Shown here in pieces: positions 19,057-28,630 of a DNA stretch of 64,000 nucleotides. The DNA comes from Thiomicrorhabdus immobilis (lineage in GTDB: Bacteria > Pseudomonadota > Gammaproteobacteria > Thiomicrospirales > Thiomicrospiraceae): assembly GCF_021654855.1 (NCBI RefSeq), contig NZ_AP024202.1, positions 1,054,001 to 1,118,000 of the forward strand, given 5' to 3'. The position numbers and the translations under genes were made by a program. The notes under the pieces are model-generated. The model did not search any database and was not told the DNA's origin. It was given only the letters and a program-made list of their open reading frames with translations. Position 1 is the first letter of the stretch, and each line of letters starts with the position of its first letter.

Positions 19057-20007
19057 TTGTTGCTTGCCGATAACCCAAAACTCCAGTTTAGGAATGATTT
19101 GATTTTACTTTTGGCATTTCCCGTTTGGGCGCTTTCTATCAGTGTGGTTGCGCTGATGTTTCCGCAATGGTTTGTGGATTTAAAAGTGTGGATAGTCCCT
19201 CTGTTAATGGCCGTTATGCTCGGAATGGGGCTGACACTCAGGTGGCAAGACTTTATTAGCGTATGGCAACATCGAACAGTCGTTGCTCTGGGAGTCGCCA
19301 TTCAATTTTTGGTGATGCCCCTGGCTGCTTGGATTTTGTCCCTGGTTTTTGGCCTCTCATTGGAGTTGACGATAGGGATGATGTTGGTCGGAGCTACGGC
19401 TGGTGGAACCGCCTCCAATGTGATGGCCTATTTGGCGAAAGGCGATGTGGCGTTATCGGTGAGTATGACCATTGTTTCGACCTTGGCCGCAGTGGTTTTA
19501 TTACCGGTATTGACCTGGTTGTATTTAGGGCAACAGGTCGATGTTGCCGTAAGTGCAATGCTGATGATGTTGTTTAAAATCATCATTGTTCCCATTGTGA
19601 TTGGCATGGCTCTAAAGACATTGTTTGACGATAAAATACAAAAAATTCAATCCATATTTCCACTTTTCTCTATGTTGGTGATCCTGTTTATCATTGCGAT
19701 TGTCGTGGCTTTAAATAGCAATAACCTTTCAACCGTCGCTTGGACAGTGGTGTTTGCCGTGATATTGCATAACTTAATCGGGTTAATGACAGGTTACTTC
19801 TTAGCGAAAAAGCTAGGCTACGATAGTGTCATTGCCAGAACTGTGGCAATCGAAGTGGGCATGCAAAACTCGGGGTTAAGTGTCGCTTTGGCACTAAAGT
19901 ATTTCAGTGTGGCAAGTGCTTTGCCCGGAGCTATGTTCAGTATTTGGCACAATCTATCGGGTGCTTTATTTGCAAGTTATTGGCAAAACCGAGATAAATC
20001 ACGTTAA
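19057..20007 (+). CDS. Bile acid:sodium symporter (SBF/BASS) family protein
   Basis: The protein has nine or ten hydrophobic helices and the SBF signatures LMAVMLGMGLTL, GATAGGTASNVMAYLAKGDVALSV and AIEVGMQNSGLSVALA. Bacterial members carry organic anions with sodium; the substrate here cannot be read from sequence. The frame opens with a TTG at 19057, 33 bases after the previous gene, and no strong ribosome site is visible, so the exact start is uncertain. Confidence 0.85.
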   Translation: MLLADNPKLQFRNDLILLLAFPVWALSISVVALMFPQWFVDLKVWIVPLLMAVMLGMGLTLRWQDFISVWQHRTVVALGVAIQFLVMPLAAWILSLVFGLSLELTIGMMLVGATAGGTASNVMAYLAKGDVALSVSMTIVSTLAAVVLLPVLTWLYLGQQVDVAVSAMLMMLFKIIIVPIVIGMALKTLFDDKIQKIQSIFPLFSMLVILFIIAIVVALNSNNLSTVAWTVVFAVILHNLIGLMTGYFLAKKLGYDSVIARTVAIEVGMQNSGLSVALALKYFSVASALPGAMFSIWHNLSGALFASYWQNRDKSR

Positions 20008-20062
20008 CTCAGTTCAATCAGGCTTACCTTGCAAATCATTTACCGGTAATTTTGAAAACGAG

Positions 20063-20072
20063 CAGGCCTGGT
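20063..20072. repeat. Palindrome copy, intergenic (SBF-NnrS gap)
   Basis: GCAGGCCTGGT lies between the SBF gene and NnrS. It has nine bases of the core decamer, with the recurrent G-for-C change on the left half. Confidence 0.7.
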
Positions 20073-20126
20073 GTTTAGGCATATTTATAATCGCTGTTTT
20101 CACCACTTCAATTTGAGCGTAAACCT

Positions 20127-21284
20127 ATGTATTTTTTTGATAGAGCCTTTCGTGCGTTTTTTCTAGGCGGCAGTCTGTTTGCGGCATTATCCATGCTGGT
20201 TTGGTGGTTGAATTATCCGCTCGCCATAACCGCGTTTTCGGGGGTTGACGCGATGTATTGGCATGCCCATGAGATGGTGTTTGGTTACGCTCTAGCCACC
20301 ATCAGCGGTTTTTTACTGACCGCGGTAATGAATTGGACGGGTTTAAATTCCGCATCCGGTAAAGCTTTGGCCAGTTTATTTGTCTTATGGTTTGTTGCGC
20401 GTGTTGGGTTTTTAATCAATCTCCCGTTAGCGTTCATCGCGCTCTTGGATATCGGCTTTACTTTAGGCTTGTTCCTTCATTTCTTTATTCCCATTTATAA
20501 AACAAAGCAGTGGAAACAGATCGGGTTGTCGGTTAAGTTTTTGCTATTGATTGTCGCTAATGGATTGTTTTATGCCGGTGCATTAGGATTTTTCCAGCAA
20601 GGTGTGTATTGGGGGGTTATCGGCGGATTGTTTCTCGTTTTGGCGATTAACCTGACTATGATGCGGCGTTTAATCCCATTCTTCACTGAAAAAGCATTAG
20701 GCTTGCCTGAAAAGGACAATGTTAAATGGATTGATGGTTTAGCCATCGGCGGTTTTTTAGCTTTAATGTGTGCGGCCGCACTTGCTCCAAATCATTGGAT
20801 TACCTCAATGGTTGCATTCCCTTTAGCGTTAATTCATTTTTTACGTTGGTATAAATGGCATCACCCTAAGGTATGGAAAATCGCGCTGTTATGGCCGTTA
20901 TATGTCTCTTATGCCTTTATGATCTTAGGTATGTTGTTGTATGGTTTCGTGGGCTTGAAAATGCTCAGTGAATCCTTGGCGATCCATGCCTTAGCGGCTG
21001 GCGGCATAGGATTGTTATGTTCATCTATCATGGCCCGAATCTCTTTGGGACACACTCATCGTAATGTCTTTGAACCGCCAAAGTGGCTGGTGCCGGTCTT
21101 CTTTATCTTAACCGTTACCGCACTGGTTAGAGTGGTGTTGCCAATGGTGGATTCAGCGCATTATCTGTTGTGGATGCAGTTGAGCCAATGGGGATGGATC
21201 AGTGCTTTTACGTTACTTTCGATTATCTATTGGCCGATCTTAACTAAACCTAGTCCGCCAAAACAGACTGGTATTCTTTTATAA
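20127..21284 (+). CDS. nnrS: NnrS family membrane protein
   Basis: NnrS proteins are haem- and copper-containing membrane proteins linked to nitric oxide stress. The 385-residue product has about 12 hydrophobic segments and the family hallmark AMYWHAHEMVFGYALATISGFLLTAVMNWTG near residues 45-75, with potential metal-ligand histidines, plus SIMARISLGHTHR later. No nitrate or nitric oxide reductase genes are in the window. Confidence 0.85.
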   Translation: MYFFDRAFRAFFLGGSLFAALSMLVWWLNYPLAITAFSGVDAMYWHAHEMVFGYALATISGFLLTAVMNWTGLNSASGKALASLFVLWFVARVGFLINLPLAFIALLDIGFTLGLFLHFFIPIYKTKQWKQIGLSVKFLLLIVANGLFYAGALGFFQQGVYWGVIGGLFLVLAINLTMMRRLIPFFTEKALGLPEKDNVKWIDGLAIGGFLALMCAAALAPNHWITSMVAFPLALIHFLRWYKWHHPKVWKIALLWPLYVSYAFMILGMLLYGFVGLKMLSESLAIHALAAGGIGLLCSSIMARISLGHTHRNVFEPPKWLVPVFFILTVTALVRVVLPMVDSAHYLLWMQLSQWGWISAFTLLSIIYWPILTKPSPPKQTGILL

Positions 21285-21319
21285 GATTCCAGTATAGAGG
21301 TGGCGTTTTAAAGAGATTT

Positions 21320-21350
21320 CAACAACCCACCAGGCCTGGTTGGGTTGTTG
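21320..21350. terminator. Hairpin built around the repeated palindrome
   Basis: CAACAACCCA and TGGGTTGTTG flank the core CCAGGCCTGG with one extra T, giving a nearly perfect 31-base inverted repeat. It lies between the convergent ends of nnrS and the yeeE-like gene. No T-run follows on either strand, so termination would have to depend on the hairpin itself. Confidence 0.55.
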
Positions 21351-21403
21351 ACTGAATGGGTTGGTTATGTGTAGTGGCTCAAGTGTAGCAAGTTAGGCCG
21401 CAA

Positions 21404-22543
21404 TCAAACTAGACGTTTGCGAATCATTAAGCCAAATATATTTCCTAACAGCGCAAACACCAACCATACCCAACCATGCAAACTACCCGAGGCGATTCCA
21501 CTAAAGAAAGCGCCGATATTGCAACCCGAAGCCATAACCGCACCATACCCCATTAAAACCCCACCAACCAAGCTACCTATCAAACCTTTATAGGTGATGG
21601 CGACTTTCGTTCTCGGCTTGAGTAAAGAGGCGGTGAAAGCTCCTAGAATCAACCCCATTGTGGTCAGGCTTACCGTGTTTTCAAAAAATCCTTGATTCAT
21701 GCGAGTGGTGTTTTCCATTGTGTAATCCCAAAAAGACCAGTCAAACGGTAGATTGAATAGGTCGATCAGATGGGTTCCCCAGTAAGGAAAGATGGAGCTA
21801 ATCGACCATGGCATTCCTGAAATAAACAGCAAACAAGCATTTAGAAACGCCAAGCTAACCGCTGCAATCAGGAAGGGATGGTTGATGCGTTTGCCATTCT
21901 CTTTACTGGATAGGCTGTGGTAGTCTTGATGGTGTTTGCGCTCGATGTTTTGCAGTAAGAAATACAGTCCCGCAAGTAAACTCAATTGAATGAACAGGCC
22001 TGGTAACCAACCAAACTCACGTTGAAAAGCGAACGGTTCAATAGACGGTAGGGTATTCCAGTCACTAAAGGTGTAGGCAGCAAAGGTTCCACCAATAACC
22101 ATAAAAAACAGGGTGGTAAAAGACATTGCTTGTAACTGGCCAACACGATTTAGTGTTCCAGAAGTACAACCGCAACCGATTTGCATTCCTATACCAAAAA
22201 TAAACGCACCCAATGGGATTGCCAGGCTTAAAGTACGGATAAATCCGTTAAAGCTTTGGCCATTGAAGTTTTGCATCGCTAATAGCGGTGCAAATAATAG
22301 AATGGCAATCGCCAATAACCAAATGATGGCACGCATGCCAGCGGTACGTTTTTCCAATAATAAAGAGCGAAAACTGCTACTGAATCCATACTGAAAATAA
22401 TTTAACGAAGCCCCTAAAAGCCCCCCAATAAGAATCAAGGTGATTGTATATAGCTGAGTGACTTGGGTGGCTTGATAGACAGCGTACAGCGCAAGCGGTA
22501 ACAGTAGCAATGCGGTTGTTAAAAAGGTTTGGGTTCTAATCAT
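21404..22543 (-). CDS. YeeE/YedE family (thiosulfate-type sulfur transporter)
   Basis: The family includes E. coli TsuA (YeeE), which takes up thiosulfate through a line of cysteines. The 379-residue product has about ten hydrophobic helices and two related halves, each with the conserved motif: GCGCTSGTLNRVG in one and ASGCNIGAFFSGIASGSLHGW in the other. The key cysteines are kept. Transport of a reduced sulfur compound fits the SQR-like gene nearby. A palindrome copy at 21996 encodes PGLF. Confidence 0.85.
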   Translation of the reverse strand: MIRTQTFLTTALLLLPLALYAVYQATQVTQLYTITLILIGGLLGASLNYFQYGFSSSFRSLLLEKRTAGMRAIIWLLAIAILLFAPLLAMQNFNGQSFNGFIRTLSLAIPLGAFIFGIGMQIGCGCTSGTLNRVGQLQAMSFTTLFFMVIGGTFAAYTFSDWNTLPSIEPFAFQREFGWLPGLFIQLSLLAGLYFLLQNIERKHHQDYHSLSSKENGKRINHPFLIAAVSLAFLNACLLFISGMPWSISSIFPYWGTHLIDLFNLPFDWSFWDYTMENTTRMNQGFFENTVSLTTMGLILGAFTASLLKPRTKVAITYKGLIGSLVGGVLMGYGAVMASGCNIGAFFSGIASGSLHGWVWLVFALLGNIFGLMIRKRLV

Positions 22544-22912
22544 TGCAGTTCCTTCATAACTTCTTTAGTTAGACGAGAATATTGTAATAAAATATATTTA
22601 TGAATAATAATTCAAAAAACTTATGACTGTATGAGTAGATTAAGAAAGTTTCCAGAGATGGTTCAATCACACCATATTCAGAATGAAGTTTTAATTTTGA
22701 GTTCTTGAGTACGCTATGTTGATAGATTTATTGAGTTTTAATAGATCGGTTTGTAGATGCCTCTGGCAAAGGATGAGCTGCTTTCATCGTTATGTTTTTG
22801 GCTATTTGGATATGGCGATAAATTTGGTTTTGTTTTGTGTAAATTCTGCTAAACTCAGATTAATTAGCAAGAAAAATCTCAATATAAAATTTTCTAACAA
22901 GAGGTGTTGAAA
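22544..22912. other. Divergent intergenic region
   Basis: This AT-rich stretch lies between the yeeE-like gene and the secreted propeller gene. A 64-codon frame inside it has no ribosome site and an implausible composition, so I do not call it. Promoters for both flanking genes must be here. No RNA gene or clear operator is visible. Confidence 0.35.
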
Positions 22913-23836
22913 ATGGGTTCAAAATTTAAAAAAAGTTCTTTAAAAGCACTGTTTAGTATCGCTTTTTTAAGTTTGGCTCTGCCTGTGCAGGTTACGTTTG
23001 CAAACGAAGCGAATGTGGCAGATGCTGAAGCGATCTATGTAAGTGATGTGGGATTTGCCACCCCTGAATCGGTTGAATATTATGCGGATGAAGATGTCTA
23101 TCTAGTCGCAAATATCAATGGCAACCCATTTGATAAAGACGACAATGGCTTTATCTCCAAAGTTTCACCTAATGGTGATGTGATAGAGCTGAAATGGTTG
23201 GACGGTGCTGCAGCGGATGTTGCCCTGAACGCACCAAAAGGCATGCAAATTATGGGTGATCGTTTATTGATTGCCGATATCGATACTGTTCGAGTTTTCG
23301 ATTTAAAATCCGCCAAGCAGTTGGATGATATTCCCGTGAAAGGTGCGACTTTTTTAAATGGCGTTTCTATTGCGGATAAAAACAGCATATATGTAACCGA
23401 TACCGGGTTAGCTCCAGGTTTTACCGGTTCGGGAACCGATGCCGTCTATCAAATCGGTTTGGATGGTAAGGTTTCTTCTTTAGTTAAAAGCACTGATTTA
23501 GGTAAGCCAAATGGTGTGGCTGCACATAATGGTGGTGTCATTATCGGTACTTTTGGCAGTGGTAAGTTAGTCTTGCTAGACAATAAAGGGGTAAAGCAGT
23601 CTGAGATGACATTAGAGGGCGGACGTTTGGATGGATTGTTGAGTTTGCATGACGGTACCATCATTACTTCAAGCTGGGAAACTTCTGCGGTATATGCCAT
23701 TGCCGCGGATAAAACAGTCACTACCATTGTCGATGGTTTGGAGTCACCCGCTGACTTAGGGTTGGATACTAAGCGTCATCGTGTGTTGATTCCTTTGTTT
23801 AAGGGCAATGAATTAGTGATTCAACCATTAAATTAA
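22913..23836 (+). CDS. Secreted SMP-30/NHL-type beta-propeller protein
   Basis: A signal peptide (KKSSLKALFSIAFLSLALPVQVTFA) precedes a 280-residue repeat domain. It has strands such as GDRLLIADIDTVRVFDLKSAKQL and KNSIYVTDTGLAPGFTGSG, typical of SMP-30/gluconolactonase-like propellers. The enzyme activity, if any, is unknown. I chose the ATG at 22913 after GAGG, rather than the GTG at 22904. A strong terminator follows, so it is monocistronic. Confidence 0.7.
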   Translation: MGSKFKKSSLKALFSIAFLSLALPVQVTFANEANVADAEAIYVSDVGFATPESVEYYADEDVYLVANINGNPFDKDDNGFISKVSPNGDVIELKWLDGAAADVALNAPKGMQIMGDRLLIADIDTVRVFDLKSAKQLDDIPVKGATFLNGVSIADKNSIYVTDTGLAPGFTGSGTDAVYQIGLDGKVSSLVKSTDLGKPNGVAAHNGGVIIGTFGSGKLVLLDNKGVKQSEMTLEGGRLDGLLSLHDGTIITSSWETSAVYAIAADKTVTTIVDGLESPADLGLDTKRHRVLIPLFKGNELVIQPLN

Positions 23837-23865
23837 AGACTCGGGTTAACACTCTAACCGAACTG

Positions 23866-23893
23866 AAAGCCAAGCGACAAGCTTGGCTTTTTT
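23866..23893 (+). terminator. Intrinsic terminator
   Basis: AAAGCCAAGC and its complement pair across a five-base loop, followed by a T-run, 30 bases after the propeller gene. Confidence 0.9.
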
Positions 23894-23932
23894 GGTTTTT
23901 AATGCGTGTGTTTTTAACTGATCAGGCCTGGT

Positions 23933-23942
23933 GGGATTGTTT
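23933..23942. repeat. Palindrome copy, intergenic
   Basis: TCAGGCCTGGT lies just beyond the terminator, between the convergent propeller and HlyD-family genes. Nine bases of the decamer match. Confidence 0.7.
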
Positions 23943-23986
23943 GGCACAGAAAAAACATGCCAATCAAGTTACATCTCTATAGAGCG

Positions 23987-25195
23987 TTAATTCGTTAAGC
24001 GTTGCTTAACTTTAACCCCATCATCAACGGCATCACTAGGATGGTTAATCAATTTCTCACCCTCTACCAGGCCGGATAGAATCTGCACACTCAACCCATT
24101 ACGCTGACCGATTTTAACGGGTTTGCGTTTGGCTACATTATCCTCTATAGAAAATACCGCCCAACCATCTTGATAGCGGAATAGGGCGCTTGAAGGAACT
24201 TGTAACACATCATCTTCATGCCAAAGCACAAACTTGGCATCCACTCGGTAACCGTCACCTAAACGCTGCCACTCTTCGGACGGTGAGGTAAAGTTTGAAA
24301 TCACCCAGACACGCTGCTCTTCAACCCCTAAGGCAGAAATTTTAGTGAAACCGACAGGTTCAATCAAACGCACCACACCTTCCAATGGATGATCGCCTCC
24401 CCAGCGGTCAAACAGGACTTTCATTCCTGGTTTGATTCTGACCGCATCGGCAGAAAGTACGTCCACCTCCACTTCTAATGCAGTAGGATCGCCAACCTCC
24501 AATAAAGCTTCGCCAGTCATAACCGGGCCTTCGCATTTGCGCTCTACCTTAAGGATTTTGCCAGTGATAGGGGAGTTGACCGCGACTCGTTCTTGCTGTT
24601 GCTTATCGGGTTGTATAGCTGAAAATTGCAAGGTGGTCATTGCCGCTTGCAGTTCATACTTAGCCACTTCCACCGCAAAATTGGCCGAACGCATATTGGC
24701 ATTGGCGGTTAAGGAGGCGGTTTTAGCTTCATCATGTGTTTCTTGAGAAATCAACCCCTTGCTCAACAAGGGTTGATATCGTTGGAATTTCTCTTGAGCT
24801 AATTGCGCAGCGGCTTTGGCTGAGTTTGCTTGAGCTTGAGCGGCTTGTACCGCTGATTTTGCCGCTGAAACTTGCGCTTCAGCTTGAGCTCGACTACGAG
24901 AATCGAGCACTTGCGACCTCAAAGGTGTAATCCCCAATAAGTTTTCACCTTGAGTAACCGTATCGCCAACATGCAACTTCATTTGGCAAGTCATGCCATT
25001 GACCGGTGCCAAAATCACATAACGGTCAATCACTCGAGTACGACCATCCTCTTCAATTCCGACGGTGAGTGGAGCGCGGTGTACTTGAGTGGTTTCAACC
25101 ATAACGGGTTTTGGCCAAAAGCCCCAAACCAATAAACCGGTAATGACCAAACCAACAATAAGAATGCCGGGATGGCTCTGTAATGGGAAGCGCAT
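23987..25195 (-). CDS. HlyD-family membrane fusion protein of an ABC exporter
   Basis: This is the periplasmic adaptor of a tripartite export system. One N-terminal membrane helix (about 9-26) is followed by a lipoyl-like half (VNGMTCQMKLHVGDTVTQGENLL) and a long Ala/Gln-rich coiled coil at about 85-175. The second lipoyl half and beta-barrel domains run to residue 402. It is the last gene of an operon, two bases after the permease. The outer-membrane TolC-type partner is not in the window. Confidence 0.88.
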   Translation of the reverse strand: MRFPLQSHPGILIVGLVITGLLVWGFWPKPVMVETTQVHRAPLTVGIEEDGRTRVIDRYVILAPVNGMTCQMKLHVGDTVTQGENLLGITPLRSQVLDSRSRAQAEAQVSAAKSAVQAAQAQANSAKAAAQLAQEKFQRYQPLLSKGLISQETHDEAKTASLTANANMRSANFAVEVAKYELQAAMTTLQFSAIQPDKQQQERVAVNSPITGKILKVERKCEGPVMTGEALLEVGDPTALEVEVDVLSADAVRIKPGMKVLFDRWGGDHPLEGVVRLIEPVGFTKISALGVEEQRVWVISNFTSPSEEWQRLGDGYRVDAKFVLWHEDDVLQVPSSALFRYQDGWAVFSIEDNVAKRKPVKIGQRNGLSVQILSGLVEGEKLINHPSDAVDDGVKVKQRLTN

Positions 25196-25197
25196 AG

Positions 25198-27561
25198 TTA
25201 CTCCTTAGCCTTTAATACCGCTACCATATCAAGGTGCGCAAGATTTCGCCATATCATAATCGCAGAAAGTAGTGAGGAAGCAATCACCACCAACGCGGCC
25301 ATGGCATAAACATCGTTATCTAAAATAAGGGGGATCCGGTATAAATCACTATCGAATTTCATCGCTAAATAGGCGCAAAAGCCATTGCCGATAACAAAAC
25401 CGATCGGTATGGCAAATAGGGTCAATACCGCTTGTTCACCTAATAGGATATAGGCGATTTCACTGCGGTGAAAACCCAACACACGTAAACTGGCCAGTTC
25501 CCGGTTACGTTCTGATAAGGCGATTCGCATACTGTTGTAAACCACACCAAAAGCGATGCTTCCTCCTAATAGTGTAGAGATGAAGCTAAAGAATAGAATG
25601 GTGTCGTCCATGGTCTCATAAAAGCCTTCAATAGCCGATTTTTGTTCGACCACACCGGCAATTCTAGGCATATTCTTCAGTTCGTTATACACCGGTTTCT
25701 GGTACTTTTCATCCACCTTTAAATAAGCACCCGAAATCACGTCCCCTTCTTTGAGCAGTCGATTTAAGGTGTTGCGTTGCATGTAGACGTTCAGCCCCAA
25801 ATATTCTTTGGCAGTGCCAATGACCGGTACCTGTAACATCGGGCGATTTCCCTCCAACACTTGGATGGTTAGGATGTCACCCGGTTGGATGTGAAGTTGT
25901 TCGGAAAGGTAATCGGTAATAATCACGCCTTGCTCAGGGATTTGAATCGGTTCAAGTTGGCTGTCGAGCAGACGTGTCAATGCCTGATTGGATTCGACCC
26001 CTTTTACCGAGGTTCGGTAAGAGCGATGTTCATACTTTAAATTGACGGATACATTACGGAAGCCTTCCGCCAACTCTACCCCTTGAATGTTCTCAATAGA
26101 ATAGAGTGAACGGGTTGAAGTCGGTTCTGCATACAATGCCATTAAATCTTCATGCTGGCTCATATTGTATTGAACGTCTACCATCTCATTGATAGCGCCT
26201 TCCTGAAACCCGCTGACCATCATAATTCCACAAGCCAAACTAATACCTAAAGTGGTAAGGAAAGATTTGAAAGGGCGACGCTCGATATGACGTAACACCA
26301 TGCGAGAAGGCTGAGAGAAATGTTTCTGTAAGCCGAGTTTTTCAACGACCGTTGGCCGGTAAATGGTAGGTTGTTCGGCGCGCATGCCTTGAGCGGGAGA
26401 CAATCTAACTGCTTTATTGACCGCATGCAGAGTACCGATTAATGCGACGCCATAACTCACCAAAGCGGCCGAAGCAATCACGCTGGGTTCCAATAGATAG
26501 TGCATATAGGGGAGGCTATAAATGTCCATGTAAAGTCCGCTTAGACCTTGCCCCATCCAAATACCTATCGCTATGCCGAATAGAATGCCTATGGAAACAA
26601 TCATTAACACCAGTTTGCTGTAGTGTAAGCCGATGGCTAAATTACTGTAGCCAAAGGCTTTGAGAATAGCGATTTGCTCTCTTTCTAAAGCAATCAAACG
26701 GCTGATTACCACATTCAATAAAAAGGCCGCCACGCCAAAAAAGATAATGGGGAACATGGTGGCCATGTTTTGTAGCTGTTTGAGTTCTTCACTCAAGAAG
26801 CGGTTTGACAGTTGGTCTTTACGTGCATAGGCTCCCACACCACCATAAGGCGCAAGAATATTGTCGAGTTCGTCAATCACATCTTGTTGATTGGTGCCTT
26901 TAGAGAGGGTGAGACTGACATTGTTAAAAGCCCCCTTCATATCGTATGCGCTGGCTAAAGGGGTGCGAGCCATCCACATGACGCCGTAGCTTTTATAGTC
27001 GGGAAACATCGCACCCGGGGCGATTTGATAGATGTATTCAGGGGATAAGCCGGTGCCGACGATGGTTAGGTTTTTACTGCGGCCATTGATGGTGGCTTTG
27101 AGTTTATCACCCGGTTTGAGTTGATGGGCATCGGCAAATTCTTCGCTCAGAATAATCTGATTATCACGGTTCGCTTCCAAAGTATGGCCGTCACGTAAAT
27201 AGATTTGGTTGAGTAAGCTTTTGCTATTGTCAGGCTCTGAAATCAAATGGCCGCTCACCGGGTCATCGTAACCGCTAATATCCAGGTTTACGTAGGTGAC
27301 CACACGTGTTTCCACCTTGTCCACACCCGGAATGGCTTCAATACTTTTTACGACAGAGAGTGGGGCGCGCTTTAGAGAGGCAAAAATATCGGCAAAATGA
27401 TTGTCTCGATAGTAGCTTTCACGAGTTTGATAGAGTGAGTCGTAAGTGCTTAACGACATGATGAAAATAGCCACACCGCTAATGATGACCATGGCAATCG
27501 CCATAGCCTGCATACGCATATTCCAAAGTTCTCGCCAAAGTTTGATATCAATTGCGTTCAT
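25198..27561 (-). CDS. FtsX-like ABC transporter permease (long, two-FtsX type)
   Basis: The 787-residue inner-membrane protein has an N-terminal helix and a large periplasmic (MacB_PCD-like) domain. A first FtsX block of three helices lies at about 270-390, then a second helix-periplasmic domain-FtsX block at about 435-787 (GSIAFGVVYNSMRIALSERNRELASLRVLGF). This duplicated layout differs from MacB (one FtsX domain) and resembles LolCE-type permeases. It works with the ATPase and HlyD protein on either side. The substrate is unknown; peptide, lipid or lipoprotein export are possible. Confidence 0.87.
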   Translation of the reverse strand: MNAIDIKLWRELWNMRMQAMAIAMVIISGVAIFIMSLSTYDSLYQTRESYYRDNHFADIFASLKRAPLSVVKSIEAIPGVDKVETRVVTYVNLDISGYDDPVSGHLISEPDNSKSLLNQIYLRDGHTLEANRDNQIILSEEFADAHQLKPGDKLKATINGRSKNLTIVGTGLSPEYIYQIAPGAMFPDYKSYGVMWMARTPLASAYDMKGAFNNVSLTLSKGTNQQDVIDELDNILAPYGGVGAYARKDQLSNRFLSEELKQLQNMATMFPIIFFGVAAFLLNVVISRLIALEREQIAILKAFGYSNLAIGLHYSKLVLMIVSIGILFGIAIGIWMGQGLSGLYMDIYSLPYMHYLLEPSVIASAALVSYGVALIGTLHAVNKAVRLSPAQGMRAEQPTIYRPTVVEKLGLQKHFSQPSRMVLRHIERRPFKSFLTTLGISLACGIMMVSGFQEGAINEMVDVQYNMSQHEDLMALYAEPTSTRSLYSIENIQGVELAEGFRNVSVNLKYEHRSYRTSVKGVESNQALTRLLDSQLEPIQIPEQGVIITDYLSEQLHIQPGDILTIQVLEGNRPMLQVPVIGTAKEYLGLNVYMQRNTLNRLLKEGDVISGAYLKVDEKYQKPVYNELKNMPRIAGVVEQKSAIEGFYETMDDTILFFSFISTLLGGSIAFGVVYNSMRIALSERNRELASLRVLGFHRSEIAYILLGEQAVLTLFAIPIGFVIGNGFCAYLAMKFDSDLYRIPLILDNDVYAMAALVVIASSLLSAIMIWRNLAHLDMVAVLKAKE

Positions 27562-27574
27562 CGGCCATCCCTTA

Positions 27575-28351
27575 TCACCAACTTAAGTCTTTGGGTGAAA
27601 TCAACGTTTCATTGGTGTGGATGTTGGTGATTAGACCGTCAGATAGGCTGATGACCCGGTTCGCCATTTGGGCGATTCCGGCATTATGGGTAATCACGGC
27701 GGTTGTTGTCCCTAACTCTTGGTTCACACGTTGCAATGCTTCGAGTACTTTAATGCCGGTTTGTGAATCCAAGGCGCCGGTTGGTTCATCACACAGTAAA
27801 ACATCGGGGTTTTTGGCAATGGCACGGGCAATGGCAACACGTTGCTGTTCACCACCAGAAAGCTGTGCGGGAAAGTGGTTCAAGCGTTCACCTAAGCCGA
27901 CAATTTGCAAGGCCTCTTCCGGGGTCATCGGCGCTTTGGCTATTTCAGTGACCACAGCCACATTTTCACGAGCCGTCAAGCTGGGGATGAGATTATAAAA
28001 TTGAAATACAAAACCCACATTAAACCGACGGTATTCGGTTAACTCATGTTCGGAGGCGCTGCTTAAATCAATCGTTTGTGGTTCTTGGGTTTGGGGGTTG
28101 TTGTTATGGTAAAGCACCTTGCCGGCCGTGGGAGTGTCTAAACCACCCAATATATTCAACAGGGTAGATTTTCCACTACCTGAAGCACCCAATAAAACAC
28201 TGAGCTCACCTTGATACAGTTTGAGATTGATGCCGCGTAATGCATGCACCTCAACTTCACCCATTTGGTAAATTTTGGTGATGTTCTCTACTTCAAAAAC
28301 CACCGTTTTATCGGAGCTTGAATCTGGTGTATTGGATTGCATCAGTTTCAT
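27575..28351 (-). CDS. ABC transporter ATP-binding protein (MacB/LolD type)
   Basis: This is the energy-coupling subunit of the exporter. It has Walker [10 protein letters not shown], signature [14 protein letters not shown], Walker [14 protein letters not shown] and the switch His in VITHN, all intact. Its length (258) and the [13 protein letters not shown] stretch fit the LolD/MacB/FtsE group. It is the first gene of the ATPase-permease-HlyD operon. The promoter should lie in the 280-base gap upstream; none is obvious to me. Confidence 0.92.
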   Translation of the reverse strand: MKLMQSNTPDSSSDKTVVFEVENITKIYQMGEVEVHALRGINLKLYQGELSVLLGASGSGKSTLLNILGGLDTPTAGKVLYHNNNPQTQEPQTIDLSSASEHELTEYRRFNVGFVFQFYNLIPSLTARENVAVVTEIAKAPMTPEEALQIVGLGERLNHFPAQLSGGEQQRVAIARAIAKNPDVLLCDEPTGALDSQTGIKVLEALQRVNQELGTTTAVITHNAGIAQMANRVISLSDGLITNIHTNETLISPKDLSW

Positions 28352-28563
28352 AATAGAACCACTTGTTAAGGTTGCTTTAGAGAAATCAATTCTGCTTGGT
28401 TGAGTTTAGGTATATAAGATTAGTATATAGCAAGACTTTGCTGGTGCGCAGTGATTGTTGCGGTTGCAATTAACCTAAATCAAGAGTCGGTTGTTTAAGT
28501 GTTTTTATACAAGCCGCATGTAAACAGCTGGGATTGAGTTTATGAGGTTGAAAGAGGCTTTGA

Positions 28564-28573
28564 CCAGGCCTGT
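28564..28573. repeat. Palindrome copy, intergenic
   Basis: ACCAGGCCTGT lies in the gap between the ABC operon and the calcium-motif gene. Nine bases of the decamer match (final G changed to T). Confidence 0.65.
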
Positions 28574-28630
28574 AAGAATGAACAAGCCTAGAATGTCTTT
28601 CTTTAAAATACCCAAAAATTAATATTGACG

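Noticed and set aside
22716-22910. 64-codon open frame upstream of the propeller gene
   Set aside because: It has no ribosome site, an implausible Cys/Arg-rich composition, and overlaps the leader and start of the next gene.
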